Counted from the stretch's first letter, positions 8,800 to 17,506 are shown. The stretch: DNA of 64,000 nucleotides from JANNMJ01 sp031425525 (GCA_031425525.1 JANPJM010000048.1:13803-77802), one strand, 5' to 3'. The notes: generated from the sequence alone by a model not told the origin. A program made the numbers and translations.

Positions 8800-8889
8800 C
8801 TACTTCTTCTTGTGCCGGTTCTTGCGCAGGCGCTTCTTGCGCTTGTGGGTGGCAATCTTATGGCGCTTTCTTTTTTTACCGCAGGGCAT
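8800..8889 (-). CDS. 29-aa AURKAIP1/COX24-like ribosomal peptide (bS22/mS38-like)
   Basis: The minus strand reads ATG to TAG with 29 codons, giving a peptide that begins M-P-C-G-K-K-R-K-R-H-K and ends R-K-N-R-H-K-K-K; 20 of 29 residues are Lys, Arg or His. This is the pattern of the tiny proteins annotated in Bacteroidota as AURKAIP1/COX24 domain-containing, related to the mitochondrial small-subunit protein mS38. By homology it should bind 16S rRNA near the decoding region. Third-codon positions are G/C-biased except in the A-rich KKRK segment. It is too short for most gene callers. A near-consensus -7 (GACCTTTG on the minus strand, 9000-9007) lies about 110 bases upstream. Confidence 0.85.
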   Translation of the reverse strand: MPCGKKRKRHKIATHKRKKRLRKNRHKKK

Positions 8890-9043
8890 ACCAGATGGGC
8901 TGGGGGGTGGAGGAATTTTCGAGCTAAAAACACGTCGGGCGCCACTGCGGCGCACCTTATGCAATCCTTATTGGGCACGAGCCGCACCTTTTGGGGGCGC
9001 AAAGGTCGGCAATTGTTTGCGAAAAACCGCTAGGCTTTCCTAT

Positions 9044-9985
9044 TTACTTCGGAAGCTGTGCCAATTCCTGCTCCACGGAAGCCCGCAACTGCGGATCCGG
9101 CGAGAGCGAGAGCGTCTGCTCGAAGGCAGCGCGGGCGGCGGCGGGCTGCTTGGTTTTGGCCAAAGCCACGCCGAGGTAGAAGTTTCCGTTGAGGTTTTTA
9201 GGATGCGCCTTGACCAGCTCCTGAAAGCGGCCAACGGCCTTGTCGACCTGCCCCGACTGGAGCGACAGCATCCCCAGATTGTAGAGCGCCTGTTCGTTGG
9301 TGGGGTCGGCGGCGAGTACTTCACGGAGCAGGAAGATCCCCTGCATCGGCTGGGGACTTGCTACATATGTCATCGCCAAATTGGTTTTAGCGCGCAGGTT
9401 CGTCGGGTTGGCTTTCAGCACCTGCTGATACAGGTCTTGGGCCTTTTTACTGAGCTGCGTGCCGCGCTGAGGTGTGGCGGCAAAGCCAAACGCCTCGAAG
9501 TACTGATCGGCGGCCAACTGCACATACTTCTCGCCGGGCCGCGCAATGGCGGCCTGCTCGTAATAATACCCCGCCGAATCGAACTGCTGCGCTTGCGTCA
9601 GACGCTGGGCAAGCTCGGCGGCCCGACCAGCGCGATTGACGGGCCGGGCTTCGGCGCGGAATGCTACCCGCAGCTTGTCGATAGCCTGCTGATCGGCCGG
9701 AGCCAGCGCACGGTGGGGCGCTTCCGGTGTGGCCGTCCCCACTGGTGCTTCACCGGGGCCGTCGGCAGCATCGTGGTCGGGAGTACCATCACCGTCGTGG
9801 TCGTGCGATACGGCCTCGCCGGGCTGACCGGCTACCGAACCACCACTGCCCGCCGCATCGCGGTTGGCAGTGGCGGTTGGGCCAGGTTTTCCAGCATTAC
9901 GCAGAATACCAATCGGTTGCAGCCAGAGGCCCACACCCAAAGCACCTGCCGCACCCAACACCAGCAATTGCGGGCGGGTTAACAT
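9044..9985 (-). CDS. Membrane-anchored TPR protein
   Basis: The 313-residue protein has an N-terminal membrane anchor (L-L-V-L-G-A-A-G-A-L-G-V-G-L-W-L, residues 7-22). A low-complexity Gly/Ala/Asp linker to about residue 90 includes an H-D-H-D-G-D-G-T-P-D-H-D stretch. At least four tetratricopeptide repeats follow (for example N-P-T-N-L-R-A-K-T-N-L-A and D-P-T-N-E-Q-A-L-Y-N-L-G-M-L). TPRs are protein-interaction scaffolds. The domain would sit on the periplasmic side if residue 22 is the end of a signal anchor. The gene lies between HU and rng, an arrangement I recall from other Cytophagales; its role is not established. Confidence 0.82.
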   Translation of the reverse strand: MLTRPQLLVLGAAGALGVGLWLQPIGILRNAGKPGPTATANRDAAGSGGSVAGQPGEAVSHDHDGDGTPDHDAADGPGEAPVGTATPEAPHRALAPADQQAIDKLRVAFRAEARPVNRAGRAAELAQRLTQAQQFDSAGYYYEQAAIARPGEKYVQLAADQYFEAFGFAATPQRGTQLSKKAQDLYQQVLKANPTNLRAKTNLAMTYVASPQPMQGIFLLREVLAADPTNEQALYNLGMLSLQSGQVDKAVGRFQELVKAHPKNLNGNFYLGVALAKTKQPAAARAAFEQTLSLSPDPQLRASVEQELAQLPK

Positions 9986-10035
9986 AGGACGAGTTGTGGT
10001 AACAGACCGAAGGCAGCGAAAGGCATCAGCGAGAG

Positions 10036-10051
10036 AGTAGCGCAGGCGCTA
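10036..10051 (-). terminator. Small hairpin after the HU gene
   Basis: A 6-bp stem with a 4-base loop (gtagcg/cgctac) lies 9 bases downstream of the HU stop codon. It is weak and has no T-tract, so it is only a possible transcript end or pause site. Confidence 0.3.
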
Positions 10052-10059
10052 CGCACAGG

Positions 10060-10377
10060 TTACTCGACGGGAATTTTCTCGTTCGACTCGACAATCTTGT
10101 CGCTCTCTTTCACCGACTTCGCGAACGATTTGGCCGGCTTGAACGACGGAATGAAGTGCTCTTCGATGATGAGCGACGTGTTCTGCGAGATGTTGCGGGC
10201 CACCTTGCGGGCGCGCTTCTTATTCACGAAAGAGCCGAAGCCCCGCACGTAAATGTTGTTGCCCTCGACCATCGAATCTTTCACAACCGTGAAGAAGGCT
10301 TCAACGGCGGTAGTAACATCGGCTTTCTCGAGGCCGGTTTTGGCCGAAATTTCGGCAATGATCTCTGCTTTGGTCAC
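10060..10377 (-). CDS. HU-family DNA-binding protein
   Basis: The 105-residue protein has the full HU/IHF fold: helices in M-T-K-A-E-I-I-A-E-I-S and the dimer region T-T-A-V-E-A-F-F, then the beta-arm G-F-G-S-F ... R-x-A-R-x-x-R-N, and a short acidic tail. It would bend and compact DNA as a dimer. In Bacteroidota an HU gene often neighbours mutY; here a T9SS cargo gene separates them and runs divergently. A -7 element lies about 90 bases upstream (10466-10473), giving a 5' leader of roughly 85 bases. Confidence 0.92.
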   Translation of the reverse strand: MTKAEIIAEISAKTGLEKADVTTAVEAFFTVVKDSMVEGNNIYVRGFGSFVNKKRARKVARNISQNTSLIIEEHFIPSFKPAKSFAKSVKESDKIVESNEKIPVE

Positions 10378-10465
10378 GCGGAATGACAGGTTTGAATGGT
10401 TGCTGGGTAGCCGAACTGGGCAAGAGCCTATTCGGTAAAGGGCTCGATTTCAATGAATCGGGCCG

Positions 10466-10497
10466 CAAAAGTAGCCAATCGGCCGGGCTTAGGCAAG
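10466..10497 (-). promoter_or_regulatory. Promoter of the HU gene
   Basis: On the minus strand a CTTG box (10494-10497) is followed after 20 bases by TACTTTTG (10466-10473), close to the Bacteroidota TTTG-N19-TAnnTTTG promoter. It predicts a leader of about 85 bases before the HU start. Confidence 0.5.
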
Positions 10498-10658
10498 CCC
10501 GAACGCATTTTCAACGTCGGAGGCTCCCGAACGAGACAAGAAAAATAAGTAAATCTGCGCAAAGTGTATACTCAGGCCCTGTCGCCTTCCTACCTTTATC
10601 GCGCCTTTGTGGGTTTAGCCACGGGTAACTGTCTTTTTCGTTCCAACATTTCTTTTTG

Positions 10659-13600
10659 ATGAAAAACTTTTTCCCTCGGTTATGCGCCCCACTTTGGGCG
10701 CTGACTATCCCTCTCTGCCTCGCGCTGTCACCAGCGCAAGTCACTGCCGCCTCGGTAGAGGCCATTTTGAGCCCGCAAGCGGTGCCGACAGTGTCGTCGT
10801 TCAGCCCTACCAGTGGGCCTGTGGGCACGGCTGTCGGCATTTCCGGCACCGGATTCACGGGCATTACAAGCGTTACATTCAACAATATCGCGGCGGCGTT
10901 CACGGTCAACTCCTCGAGCAGCATCACCGCTACGGTTCCGGCGGGCGCTTCCACGGGGCGCGTGCGGGTAATCAATGCCGATGGCACGGGCCAGTCGGCG
11001 ACCAACTTCACATTTGTACCCGCACCGACCATTACCACGTTCACCGCCACGGCGCGCGTCGGACAGACCGTGACGGTCAATGGCACCGCCTTAGGCAGCG
11101 CCAGTAGCGTGACGCTCAATGGGTCGCCGGTGGCTTTTACGCAGGTTAGCGGTACGCGCGTGACGTTTGTAGTGCCCGTGGGTGCTACCAGCGGCTTCAT
11201 CACCGTTACCACGGCAGCCGGTACGGCCACGAGTTCCTCGCAATTTGTGGTGCGGCCAGACCTGCCGACCATCAGTTCGTTCACGCCCGCCAGTGGTGCA
11301 ATCGGGATCACGACGGTCACCATCAGCGGCACCAATTTCACGGGTGCCACTACCGTTCGGTTCAACACGACCGATGCTCCGTCGTTCACGGTGGTCAATA
11401 GCAGCACGATCACTACCACCGTACCGACCGGCGCCACCACGGGCCGAATCCGTGTTATTACGGGCGGTGGCACGGCGGTGAGCGCTACAAACTTTACGGT
11501 GGCAGCGGTGCCAACCGTTACCAGCATCAATCCCATACAAGGCGCGCCAGGGGCTACTGTTGTCGTGCGCGGCACCAGCTTCGTGAACGTATCGAGCGTG
11601 CGCTTCAACGGCACGAATGCCTCTTTCACGGTAACGAGCAGCACCCGCTTGACGACGGTGGTGCCGTTTGGGGCCACCACGGGCGCCATCACGGTGACGA
11701 CGCCGAGCGGTTCGGCCAGCAGCGCCACTTTCACGGTGAACCCAAGCGCACCGGTCATTGCGTCGTTTACGCCAAGTTCCGGCAACGTGCCTAATCCGCC
11801 GACGCTTGGTACGCAGGTCAGCATTACGGGCTCCAACTTCGTAGGCGGGGCGGGCAATACCACCGTATTTTTCAATGGAGTGCAGGCCACGACCGTCACG
11901 TTTGTGAACACCGGGCTGGTGCGGGCACGCGTGCCGGTTGGCGCCACTACGGGGCCAATCACGGTCGCTACTTCGGCCGGTTCGGCCGTTAGCGCGACGG
12001 ATTTCGCCATCAACAACTCGCCCCCAACCATCACGGGCACGGTTACGCAGCGCGGCTGCGCAAACTCGCAATTGGTTATCAGCTACACAGTTGGCGATGC
12101 CCAAACTCCCGCCAACGACCTGAGCGTTTTGGGCACATCGCCGGGCGCGGGTACCATCATCACCTTCAACCCCGACAACGTAGGGGTCGGCACGAGCCGC
12201 TCGGCGGTGGTAGAGGCCATCAACCCGGCCGTCGGCGGCAGCACTACGCTCCAGCTTACCGTCACCGACGGCAGCGGCTCGACGGCCAGCATCACGTTCA
12301 ACATCACCCTCGACCCCACCCTTACGGCCGGTGCCGGCAGCGACCAGTCGGTGGCCGCTGGGCAGGATGTGGCGCTGGAAGGCACGGCCACCGGTGCCGC
12401 CTCAACGCTCTGGACTTCTTCGGGCTCCGGTAGCTTCTCCGATGCTACGGCCGCTGCCGCTTTCTACACACCTTCGCAAGCCGACTATGTAGCCGGTTCG
12501 GTTACCCTCACGTTTACGGCTTCACCGGCGACGGGCTCTACGTGTGCCCCGGTGGCCGACGCGCTCCTCGTGACGTTCAGCCGAGGCGATCTGATTGTTT
12601 TCGGTAATGAAACCATCAACGGCATCTACAACAACGTGTTGGTAGTGGCCGGGGCAACGCCGACCGTCCAGAATCTGGACGTTGCCGGTTCGCTGACAGT
12701 GCAGAGTGGCGCTTCGCTGTCGGGTGATGGCGCTTGCGCACCTATCACGGGCACTGGTACTTTCACCTTGGAAGACGGCGCCACGCTCAATGTCTGCCAT
12801 CCGCAGGGCATTGCGGGTAGCGGCCCAACGGGGCAAATTCGGGTTACGGGCTCGCGCTCCTACGGCGCAGGCGCTACCTATGCCTACGTGGGCAGTGGCT
12901 CGCAATTCTCGGGTACGGGCCTGCCGTTTAACCTGACGGGCACGCTCATCGTCGATAACAACGGCGGCGGTGTTGATCTGTCGAGTAACCTGCGCTTGCA
13001 CACGTTGCTGCGGTTGGTCGATGGCGACCTCCGCACGGCCGATGTGGCCTTCATCGTCGTTTCGAACGCCGCCGGTACGGGGGTCATCGAAAACGTAGGC
13101 GGTGTTGTCAGTGGCATGGCTGTTATTCAGCGCTACCTCGCCACTACGCTCTCGACGGGCCTCGGCTACCACCATTTAAGCTCGCCAGTGCAATCGACGA
13201 CCGTAGGCGACCTTAGCACGACGGGCTTCACGGCGGTGGTCAATCCACTGTATAATTCGGCGGCCAACCCCGGCGCGGTTCGTCCTTTCCCGAACGTGTA
13301 CGGCTTCGATGAAACGCGCGGCGGTGCCATCGCCGATTTCGGCCGTGGATACTTCTCGCCGACCGCGCTCAACTCGACCCTCGAATCGGGCCGGGGCTAC
13401 TCGGTGTACATCAGCAGCGGTCTGACGACGGATTTCGTGGGCGTGCCCACCACCGGCACCGTCACGCGCGCCGGGCTCACGCGCACGGGCAATTTCTCGG
13501 GCAACACCCAGAAATCGGGCTGGCATCTGATGGGCAACCCATACCCATCGCCCATCGATTGGGATTTGGTGACGATCCCGGCCGGCATGAGCCCCGCCAT

Positions 13601-14474
13601 CAGCGTGTGGCGCTCGACGGGCGGCGTGAACGGCTCGTACGCGATCTATACCAACGGCACGGGCACGCCCGGTGCCGACCTGCTCGGCATCGGTCAGGCA
13701 GGGTTCGTGCGCGTGACGGGTGCCTCGCCGGTCGATTTCTCTTTTGAGAACTCGTGCCGCGTGACGAGCACCAACGTGCCCGTGTTCCGCGCAGCCGCCG
13801 TGGCGGTTCGTTCGCAAGTGGTGCTGCGCTTGCGGGCAACTACCGCTTCGGAAGCTGAAGCCACGGAAGCGTATGTGTATTTTCAGGATGGTGCCACTGC
13901 TGGTTATGATGTAGCCTTCGACGGCGCGCGCCCCGGCCGTAACGTGGGCGTGCCCACGTTGGCCACCGTGGCCGGTACCGAGGAGCTTGCCGTGAATGCC
14001 CTGGCCCCGGCAGCCCTCGCGGGCTCGCGCTTACCGCTCGTGGTTGAAGTACCCGCCGCCGGCACCTACGAACTGACCGTATCCGAGTTCTCGAACTTGG
14101 ACGGCGCCGCCGTGTACCTCCTCGACGGCCTGACCGGCACGGCGCAAGCCCTGACGGCCGATGCCCGCTACACGTTCACGGCAGCGGGCGCGGGCGAACT
14201 GCCCGGCCGTTTCGCGCTGCGCTTCGGCGCGGCCTCGGCTAGCACCACTGCCGAAGCGGTGTCGGTGGCACCAAACCCCGCTATGGGCCGCACGACCGTC
14301 AGCCTGAGCGGCACGGCCACGCGCCTGACGCTGGTGGATGCGCTGGGCCGCACGGTGCGCACGCTCGCCCTGAGCGCCGGCCAGACCGAAGCAAACCTCG
14401 ATGTGCAAGGTCTGTCGGCGGGTGTGTACACGCTGCGTGCGGGTGCTGTCACGACGCGCCTCATGGTTGAGTAA
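10659..14474 (+). CDS. T9SS cargo protein with five IPT/TIG domains and a sorting tail
   Basis: Translation starts at the ATG at 10659, giving a signal peptide (to about residue 31). Five IPT/TIG immunoglobulin-like domains follow (about residues 40-445), each with the F-x-P-x-S-G-x-x-G-T pattern. Next come Ig-like and beta-helical stretches, and then a module of about 450 residues with H-H-L-S-S-P-V, N-V-Y-G-F-D-E, G-W-H-L-M-G-N-P-Y-P and R-P-G-R-N-V-G. The last 75 residues are a type A T9SS sorting domain (V-A-P-N-P-A-M-G-R ... A-G-V-Y-T-L-R-A-G). The protein should be exported by Sec, moved over the outer membrane by T9SS and left on the surface or released. A strong terminator follows. 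No enzyme domain is visible. Confidence 0.9.
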   Translation: MKNFFPRLCAPLWALTIPLCLALSPAQVTAASVEAILSPQAVPTVSSFSPTSGPVGTAVGISGTGFTGITSVTFNNIAAAFTVNSSSSITATVPAGASTGRVRVINADGTGQSATNFTFVPAPTITTFTATARVGQTVTVNGTALGSASSVTLNGSPVAFTQVSGTRVTFVVPVGATSGFITVTTAAGTATSSSQFVVRPDLPTISSFTPASGAIGITTVTISGTNFTGATTVRFNTTDAPSFTVVNSSTITTTVPTGATTGRIRVITGGGTAVSATNFTVAAVPTVTSINPIQGAPGATVVVRGTSFVNVSSVRFNGTNASFTVTSSTRLTTVVPFGATTGAITVTTPSGSASSATFTVNPSAPVIASFTPSSGNVPNPPTLGTQVSITGSNFVGGAGNTTVFFNGVQATTVTFVNTGLVRARVPVGATTGPITVATSAGSAVSATDFAINNSPPTITGTVTQRGCANSQLVISYTVGDAQTPANDLSVLGTSPGAGTIITFNPDNVGVGTSRSAVVEAINPAVGGSTTLQLTVTDGSGSTASITFNITLDPTLTAGAGSDQSVAAGQDVALEGTATGAASTLWTSSGSGSFSDATAAAAFYTPSQADYVAGSVTLTFTASPATGSTCAPVADALLVTFSRGDLIVFGNETINGIYNNVLVVAGATPTVQNLDVAGSLTVQSGASLSGDGACAPITGTGTFTLEDGATLNVCHPQGIAGSGPTGQIRVTGSRSYGAGATYAYVGSGSQFSGTGLPFNLTGTLIVDNNGGGVDLSSNLRLHTLLRLVDGDLRTADVAFIVVSNAAGTGVIENVGGVVSGMAVIQRYLATTLSTGLGYHHLSSPVQSTTVGDLSTTGFTAVVNPLYNSAANPGAVRPFPNVYGFDETRGGAIADFGRGYFSPTALNSTLESGRGYSVYISSGLTTDFVGVPTTGTVTRAGLTRTGNFSGNTQKSGWHLMGNPYPSPIDWDLVTIPAGMSPAISVWRSTGGVNGSYAIYTNGTGTPGADLLGIGQAGFVRVTGASPVDFSFENSCRVTSTNVPVFRAAAVAVRSQVVLRLRATTASEAEATEAYVYFQDGATAGYDVAFDGARPGRNVGVPTLATVAGTEELAVNALAPAALAGSRLPLVVEVPAAGTYELTVSEFSNLDGAAVYLLDGLTGTAQALTADARYTFTAAGAGELPGRFALRFGAASASTTAEAVSVAPNPAMGRTTVSLSGTATRLTLVDALGRTVRTLALSAGQTEANLDVQGLSAGVYTLRAGAVTTRLMVE

Positions 14475-14530
14475 TGATTGGTTAGGAAGTCGGGTTGCGC
14501 TAAAACGGCACTCGCGACTTTCCTGACGGA

Positions 14531-14571
14531 AAAAAGCCCGTTCGGCCACAGAGGCCGAACGGGCTTTTTTT
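14531..14571. terminator. Intrinsic terminator after the TIG-repeat cargo gene
   Basis: A stem of 12 G+C-rich pairs (gcccgttcggcc with ggccgaacgggc) is flanked by five A on the left and seven T on the right, with a 5-base loop. This is a textbook intrinsic terminator that could work in both directions. Confidence 0.92.
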
Positions 14572-14694
14572 GTTGAACGCGGTCAGCAGGAAGGCCGGAT
14601 AAAAAAGCCGCTGGGCGCGAATCCCTTGCGCGCCGCGTCGGTTATAGACCACCGTTCTTCACTGCCCGAACCGCCTTTGTCCGTTGTTGTTTTG

Positions 14695-15789
14695 ATGTCC
14701 GATTCGTTGACGCCTTCTCCTACTCATTTTTCTACGACTTTAGCCACGTGGTATGCGCGCCACCAGCGTCCGCTGCCGTGGCGCGCCACCCGCGACCCGT
14801 ACGCCATTTGGCTTTCTGAAGTCATTCTGCAACAGACGCGCGTTGCGCAAGGGCTGCCTTACTACGAGCGTTTTCTGAGCGCCTACCCCACCATCCGCGA
14901 CTTGGCCGCCGCGCCCGAAGACGAGGTGCTGCGCCATTGGCAGGGCTTGGGCTACTATGCCCGCGCTCGCAACATGCACGCGACCGCCAAAATCATTGCG
15001 GAAGAGCTGGGTGGTCGTTTTCCAACCACCTATGCCGCCTTAGTGCAGTTGCGCGGCATCGGCCCGTACACGGGCGCCGCCGTGGCGTCGTTCGCGTTTG
15101 GCGAGCGGGTGGCGGTGGTCGATGGCAACGTTTTTCGGGTGCTGGCCCGCGTATTCGGCATTGCCGACGACATCGCCCGGCCCGCCACGCGCGCCATTTT
15201 TCAGCGCCAAGCCGACGCCTTGATTGCCGCCGCCCCCGACCCAGCCGAGTTCAACCAGGCGCTGATGGAATTCGGCGCCGTGCAGTGTACGCCTGCCAAG
15301 CCCGATTGTCTTTTTTGCCCGCTACGCGCCAATTGCTTCGCGTTTGAACACGGCATGGTAGGTCAGCTTCCGGTGAAGGCCAAAGCCAAGCCCGCGCCCA
15401 CGCGGCACGTACACTACGTGGTGCTGCGCTGGGCCGAATCCATCTACCTGCGCAAACGCGCCGGCGGCGACATCTGGCACGGCCTCTACGACCTCCCCGC
15501 GCTCGAAACCGACGCTGAGCAGCTCGATTCTGCGGTTCTCGCTCAACAGCTCATCGAGTGGCAGGCTACGGCCGCTCCTACGCCCAGCCACCTCGCCGAG
15601 CCCGCACCTACGTACCGCCAACTTCTGAGCCATCAGAAGCTGGCCGCGCGTTTTCACGAAGTTGAGTTGCTCCAGCCGCTGACTGCTTCGACGTTGGCCA
15701 CCAGTGGGTTGGCGCTGTATTCTGCTGCTGAAATTGAGGCACTGCCTAAACCCCGGCTTTTAGTGCAGTGGCTGGCGGAGAATGGGTAA
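14695..15789 (+). CDS. mutY: A/G-specific adenine DNA glycosylase MutY
   Basis: The ATG at 14695 is chosen because the family N-terminus begins just after it; the open frame runs 23 codons further upstream. The 364-residue enzyme removes adenine mispaired with 8-oxoguanine. It shows catalytic Glu42 (L-S-E-V-I-L-Q-Q-T), the helix-hairpin-helix L-R-G-I-G-P-Y-T-G near 119-127, Asp143 in V-V-D-G-N-V-F-R, and the Fe-S cluster ligands C-x6-C-x2-C-x5-C at 198, 205, 208 and 214. A NUDIX-like C-terminal domain recognises 8-oxoG. In F. johnsoniae mutY is linked to ssb, gldE and gldD; here those lie 35 kb away. Confidence 0.95.
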   Translation: MSDSLTPSPTHFSTTLATWYARHQRPLPWRATRDPYAIWLSEVILQQTRVAQGLPYYERFLSAYPTIRDLAAAPEDEVLRHWQGLGYYARARNMHATAKIIAEELGGRFPTTYAALVQLRGIGPYTGAAVASFAFGERVAVVDGNVFRVLARVFGIADDIARPATRAIFQRQADALIAAAPDPAEFNQALMEFGAVQCTPAKPDCLFCPLRANCFAFEHGMVGQLPVKAKAKPAPTRHVHYVVLRWAESIYLRKRAGGDIWHGLYDLPALETDAEQLDSAVLAQQLIEWQATAAPTPSHLAEPAPTYRQLLSHQKLAARFHEVELLQPLTASTLATSGLALYSAAEIEALPKPRLLVQWLAENG

Positions 15790-15825
15790 GGTGGCTGGTC
15801 ATCCGCTATCTTCGGTCTGCTATGT

Positions 15826-15986
15826 AATGTTTTCACTAGTGCCGCTTTTCTTAGTGCGCGCACCTTAGATCGGTTACTTTCTGGTATTTACGTAGCTATC
15901 GAGCCACTACTTCCCAGACCGCGTACTTCGACGACGGCGACCCCTTCACCGAAGAAATCAAGCGGACGGGGATTGTAGTGGGGTGA
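15826..15986 (+). pseudogene. Relic of the 3' part of an MNT nucleotidyltransferase gene
   Basis: This stretch aligns with the 3' half of the intact MNT gene (16528-16689), best over its last 100 bases, where both contain the same cgaccccttcaccgaag block. It carries a 1-base deletion near 15907 and other small gaps that break the frame. Its last ten codons would match F-T-E-E-I-K-R-T-G-I-V-V-G before TGA. The similarity runs about 15 bases past the stop codon into the start of the next gene. It is therefore the remnant of a tandem copy of an MNT-HEPN unit. Confidence 0.8.
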
Positions 15987-16006
15987 GCTACCTTCGGGCC
16001 GCGATG

Positions 16007-16399
16007 ATGAGCAAAGCCGACCATATTGCCTACTGGCTCGCCGAAGCCGATAGCAATTGGATTGATGCACAAGACTTCGCCCGAATCGGCAAAAATATCT
16101 GGGCGCTCTTTCTGGCACACCTCACCATGGAGAAGCTGAGTAAGGCAATTTGGGTGTTGCGCAACTCCGGCAACACGCCACCCCGTACTCACAACATCAC
16201 CAAGCTACTCGAAGGCGCTGCTTTCGAACTTTCGGACCAACAAGTCGAACTAGCCGCGCAGTTGAATGATTTTCAGCTCGAAACGCGCTACCCGAACTAT
16301 CAGCGCACGCTACAGGCGCGCGCTACCAACGCGTTTACCACTTCCATTCTCACCGAAACTGCTGCTTTCCGCCAATGCTTACGCGCGATGCTGCCCTAG
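16007..16399 (+). CDS. HEPN-domain protein (toxin-like partner of MNT)
   Basis: The 130-residue all-helical protein fits the HEPN family: W-L-A-E-A-D-x-x-W-x-x-A at the start, H-L-T-M-E-K-L-S-K-A in the middle and P-R-T-H-N-I-T-K-L-L (Arg60/His62) ahead of the third helix. HEPN proteins paired with MNT proteins act as RNases or as partners silenced by nucleotidylation. The canonical R-x4-6-H motif is not clear, so nuclease activity is uncertain. An in-frame GTG at 15983 overlaps the stop of the MNT relic (GTGA) and may be the ancestral start; ATG at 16004/16007 is the conservative choice. Its 3' end overlaps the MNT gene by 25 bases. Confidence 0.78.
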   Translation: MSKADHIAYWLAEADSNWIDAQDFARIGKNIWALFLAHLTMEKLSKAIWVLRNSGNTPPRTHNITKLLEGAAFELSDQQVELAAQLNDFQLETRYPNYQRTLQARATNAFTTSILTETAAFRQCLRAMLP

Positions 16400-16689
16400 A
16401 AACCGTTCGCTCGTTCGTGGCCGACGTGCGTAGCCTCGGAATACCGGTGAGCCAAGCCATTCTGTTTGGCTCTTACGCCCGCAACGAGCAGCGTGAATGG
16501 TCCGACATCGACGTGGCCCTGATTGATGATGCCTTCACCGGCGCCACCTTCCTCGATGTACGCACCTTTGGCCGGCTACTGTCTGGTGCCTACGTGGACA
16601 TCGAGCCCCACACCTTCCAAACCGCTTACTTCGAGGACGGCGACCCCTTCACCGAAGAGATCAAGCGCACGGGGATTGTGGTGGGATGA
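16375..16689 (+). CDS. MNT-type minimal nucleotidyltransferase (antitoxin-like)
   Basis: The 104-residue protein has the minimal nucleotidyltransferase motif G-S-x10-D-x-D (Gly32, Ser33, Asp44, Asp46), with both metal-binding aspartates present, and a C-terminal D-I-E-P-H-T-F carboxylate that could be the third. MntA-type proteins in HEPN/MNT modules transfer AMP groups to the HEPN toxin and so silence it. The gene overlaps the HEPN gene by 25 bases, implying translational coupling, and its TGA overlaps the ATG of the next gene (ATGA). Gene order HEPN then MNT is seen here, but the relic upstream suggests a tandem array. Confidence 0.82.
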   Translation: MLTRDAALETVRSFVADVRSLGIPVSQAILFGSYARNEQREWSDIDVALIDDAFTGATFLDVRTFGRLLSGAYVDIEPHTFQTAYFEDGDPFTEEIKRTGIVVG

Positions 16690-17417
16690 GCCATTTCCGT
16701 TGTGTGACACGCAAACGCATAACAATAACTTCCACTGTGGGACCATCAAAATACGTAACCTACGAAGTAACCAAGCTTCTGGAACAACCGACTCTTGTAG
16801 AGTTTGTAAAGCTTATTGAGCCAGCTCATTTTGACTCGCAATATGATGAGTTGCGGGACAAACTAGTTATAAAGTATCAAGTTGTAAGAGACATTGAGTT
16901 GATCTTTCAAGTAGCCAAGTATAATTCGATGAGTAGCAATGATGAATGGTTTGTAGCACCTCTTGTTGACATTGTCAGAAATATCTCTTTGCCAAAAATA
17001 GACGCGTATATCAGTAACGACTACAAACACACTACTGACTTAAATGCTGAATGGCGTCTCTACGTCAAGGAACTAAGTTTTAAGCCCAAGTTATACAAAT
17101 TACATATTCTTCCTTGTCAACTTATTAAATTTGAGGCGGGTGTTAACTTTATAAGATATACTCATTGGAGAAATTATGAGGAGGAGGAGTTTATCTTCAG
17201 CGGATTTCTAGATCTTCAACTTAACTATGTGGAAAATATTCCCTTCAACAATTCTGATGAATACCGTCGTTTTGCCCGCGAAAATGGTTACATCAATCCA
17301 GGAAACCCCTACTACCTGTTGCATCCTCAGTACTCTATTGACAGAGGTCAGCTCGAATATTATATACCTCGCCACAGTTTTCGCCGGCTGTTTGACGAAA
17401 GTTTTTACTTCGATTAG
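16686..17417 (+). CDS. Hypothetical protein, A+T-rich, coupled to the MNT gene
   Basis: I do not recognise this 243-residue protein. It is rich in Tyr, Phe, Ile, Asp and Asn, has no signal peptide or membrane segment, and is clearly lower in G+C than its neighbours (many TTT, AAT and ATA codons), a sign of recent acquisition. Its ATG overlaps the MNT stop codon. The first five residues (M-S-H-F-R) resemble the sequence after the MNT relic (V-S-Y-L-R), so the start may be borrowed from a lost HEPN copy; the GTG at 16737 is an alternative start. It may be an accessory element of the toxin-antitoxin locus or simply passenger DNA. Confidence 0.6.
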   Translation: MSHFRCVTRKRITITSTVGPSKYVTYEVTKLLEQPTLVEFVKLIEPAHFDSQYDELRDKLVIKYQVVRDIELIFQVAKYNSMSSNDEWFVAPLVDIVRNISLPKIDAYISNDYKHTTDLNAEWRLYVKELSFKPKLYKLHILPCQLIKFEAGVNFIRYTHWRNYEEEEFIFSGFLDLQLNYVENIPFNNSDEYRRFARENGYINPGNPYYLLHPQYSIDRGQLEYYIPRHSFRRLFDESFYFD

Positions 17418-17464
17418 AAGGAAACTTCCCTAGCCTATACAAGCTGGGGTGAGCAAAAGTGGCA

Positions 17465-17472
17465 TACCTTTG
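17465..17472 (+). promoter_or_regulatory. -7 element (TACCTTTG) of the 66-aa gene
   Basis: This is an exact match to TAnnTTTG, 34 bases before the ATG at 17507. It argues for that ATG rather than the in-frame GTG at 17459, which lies upstream of the element. No clear -33 box is present. Confidence 0.45.
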
Positions 17473-17506
17473 TGATGTTCAACCGTTCCATTCAAACACA
17501 AAATCA

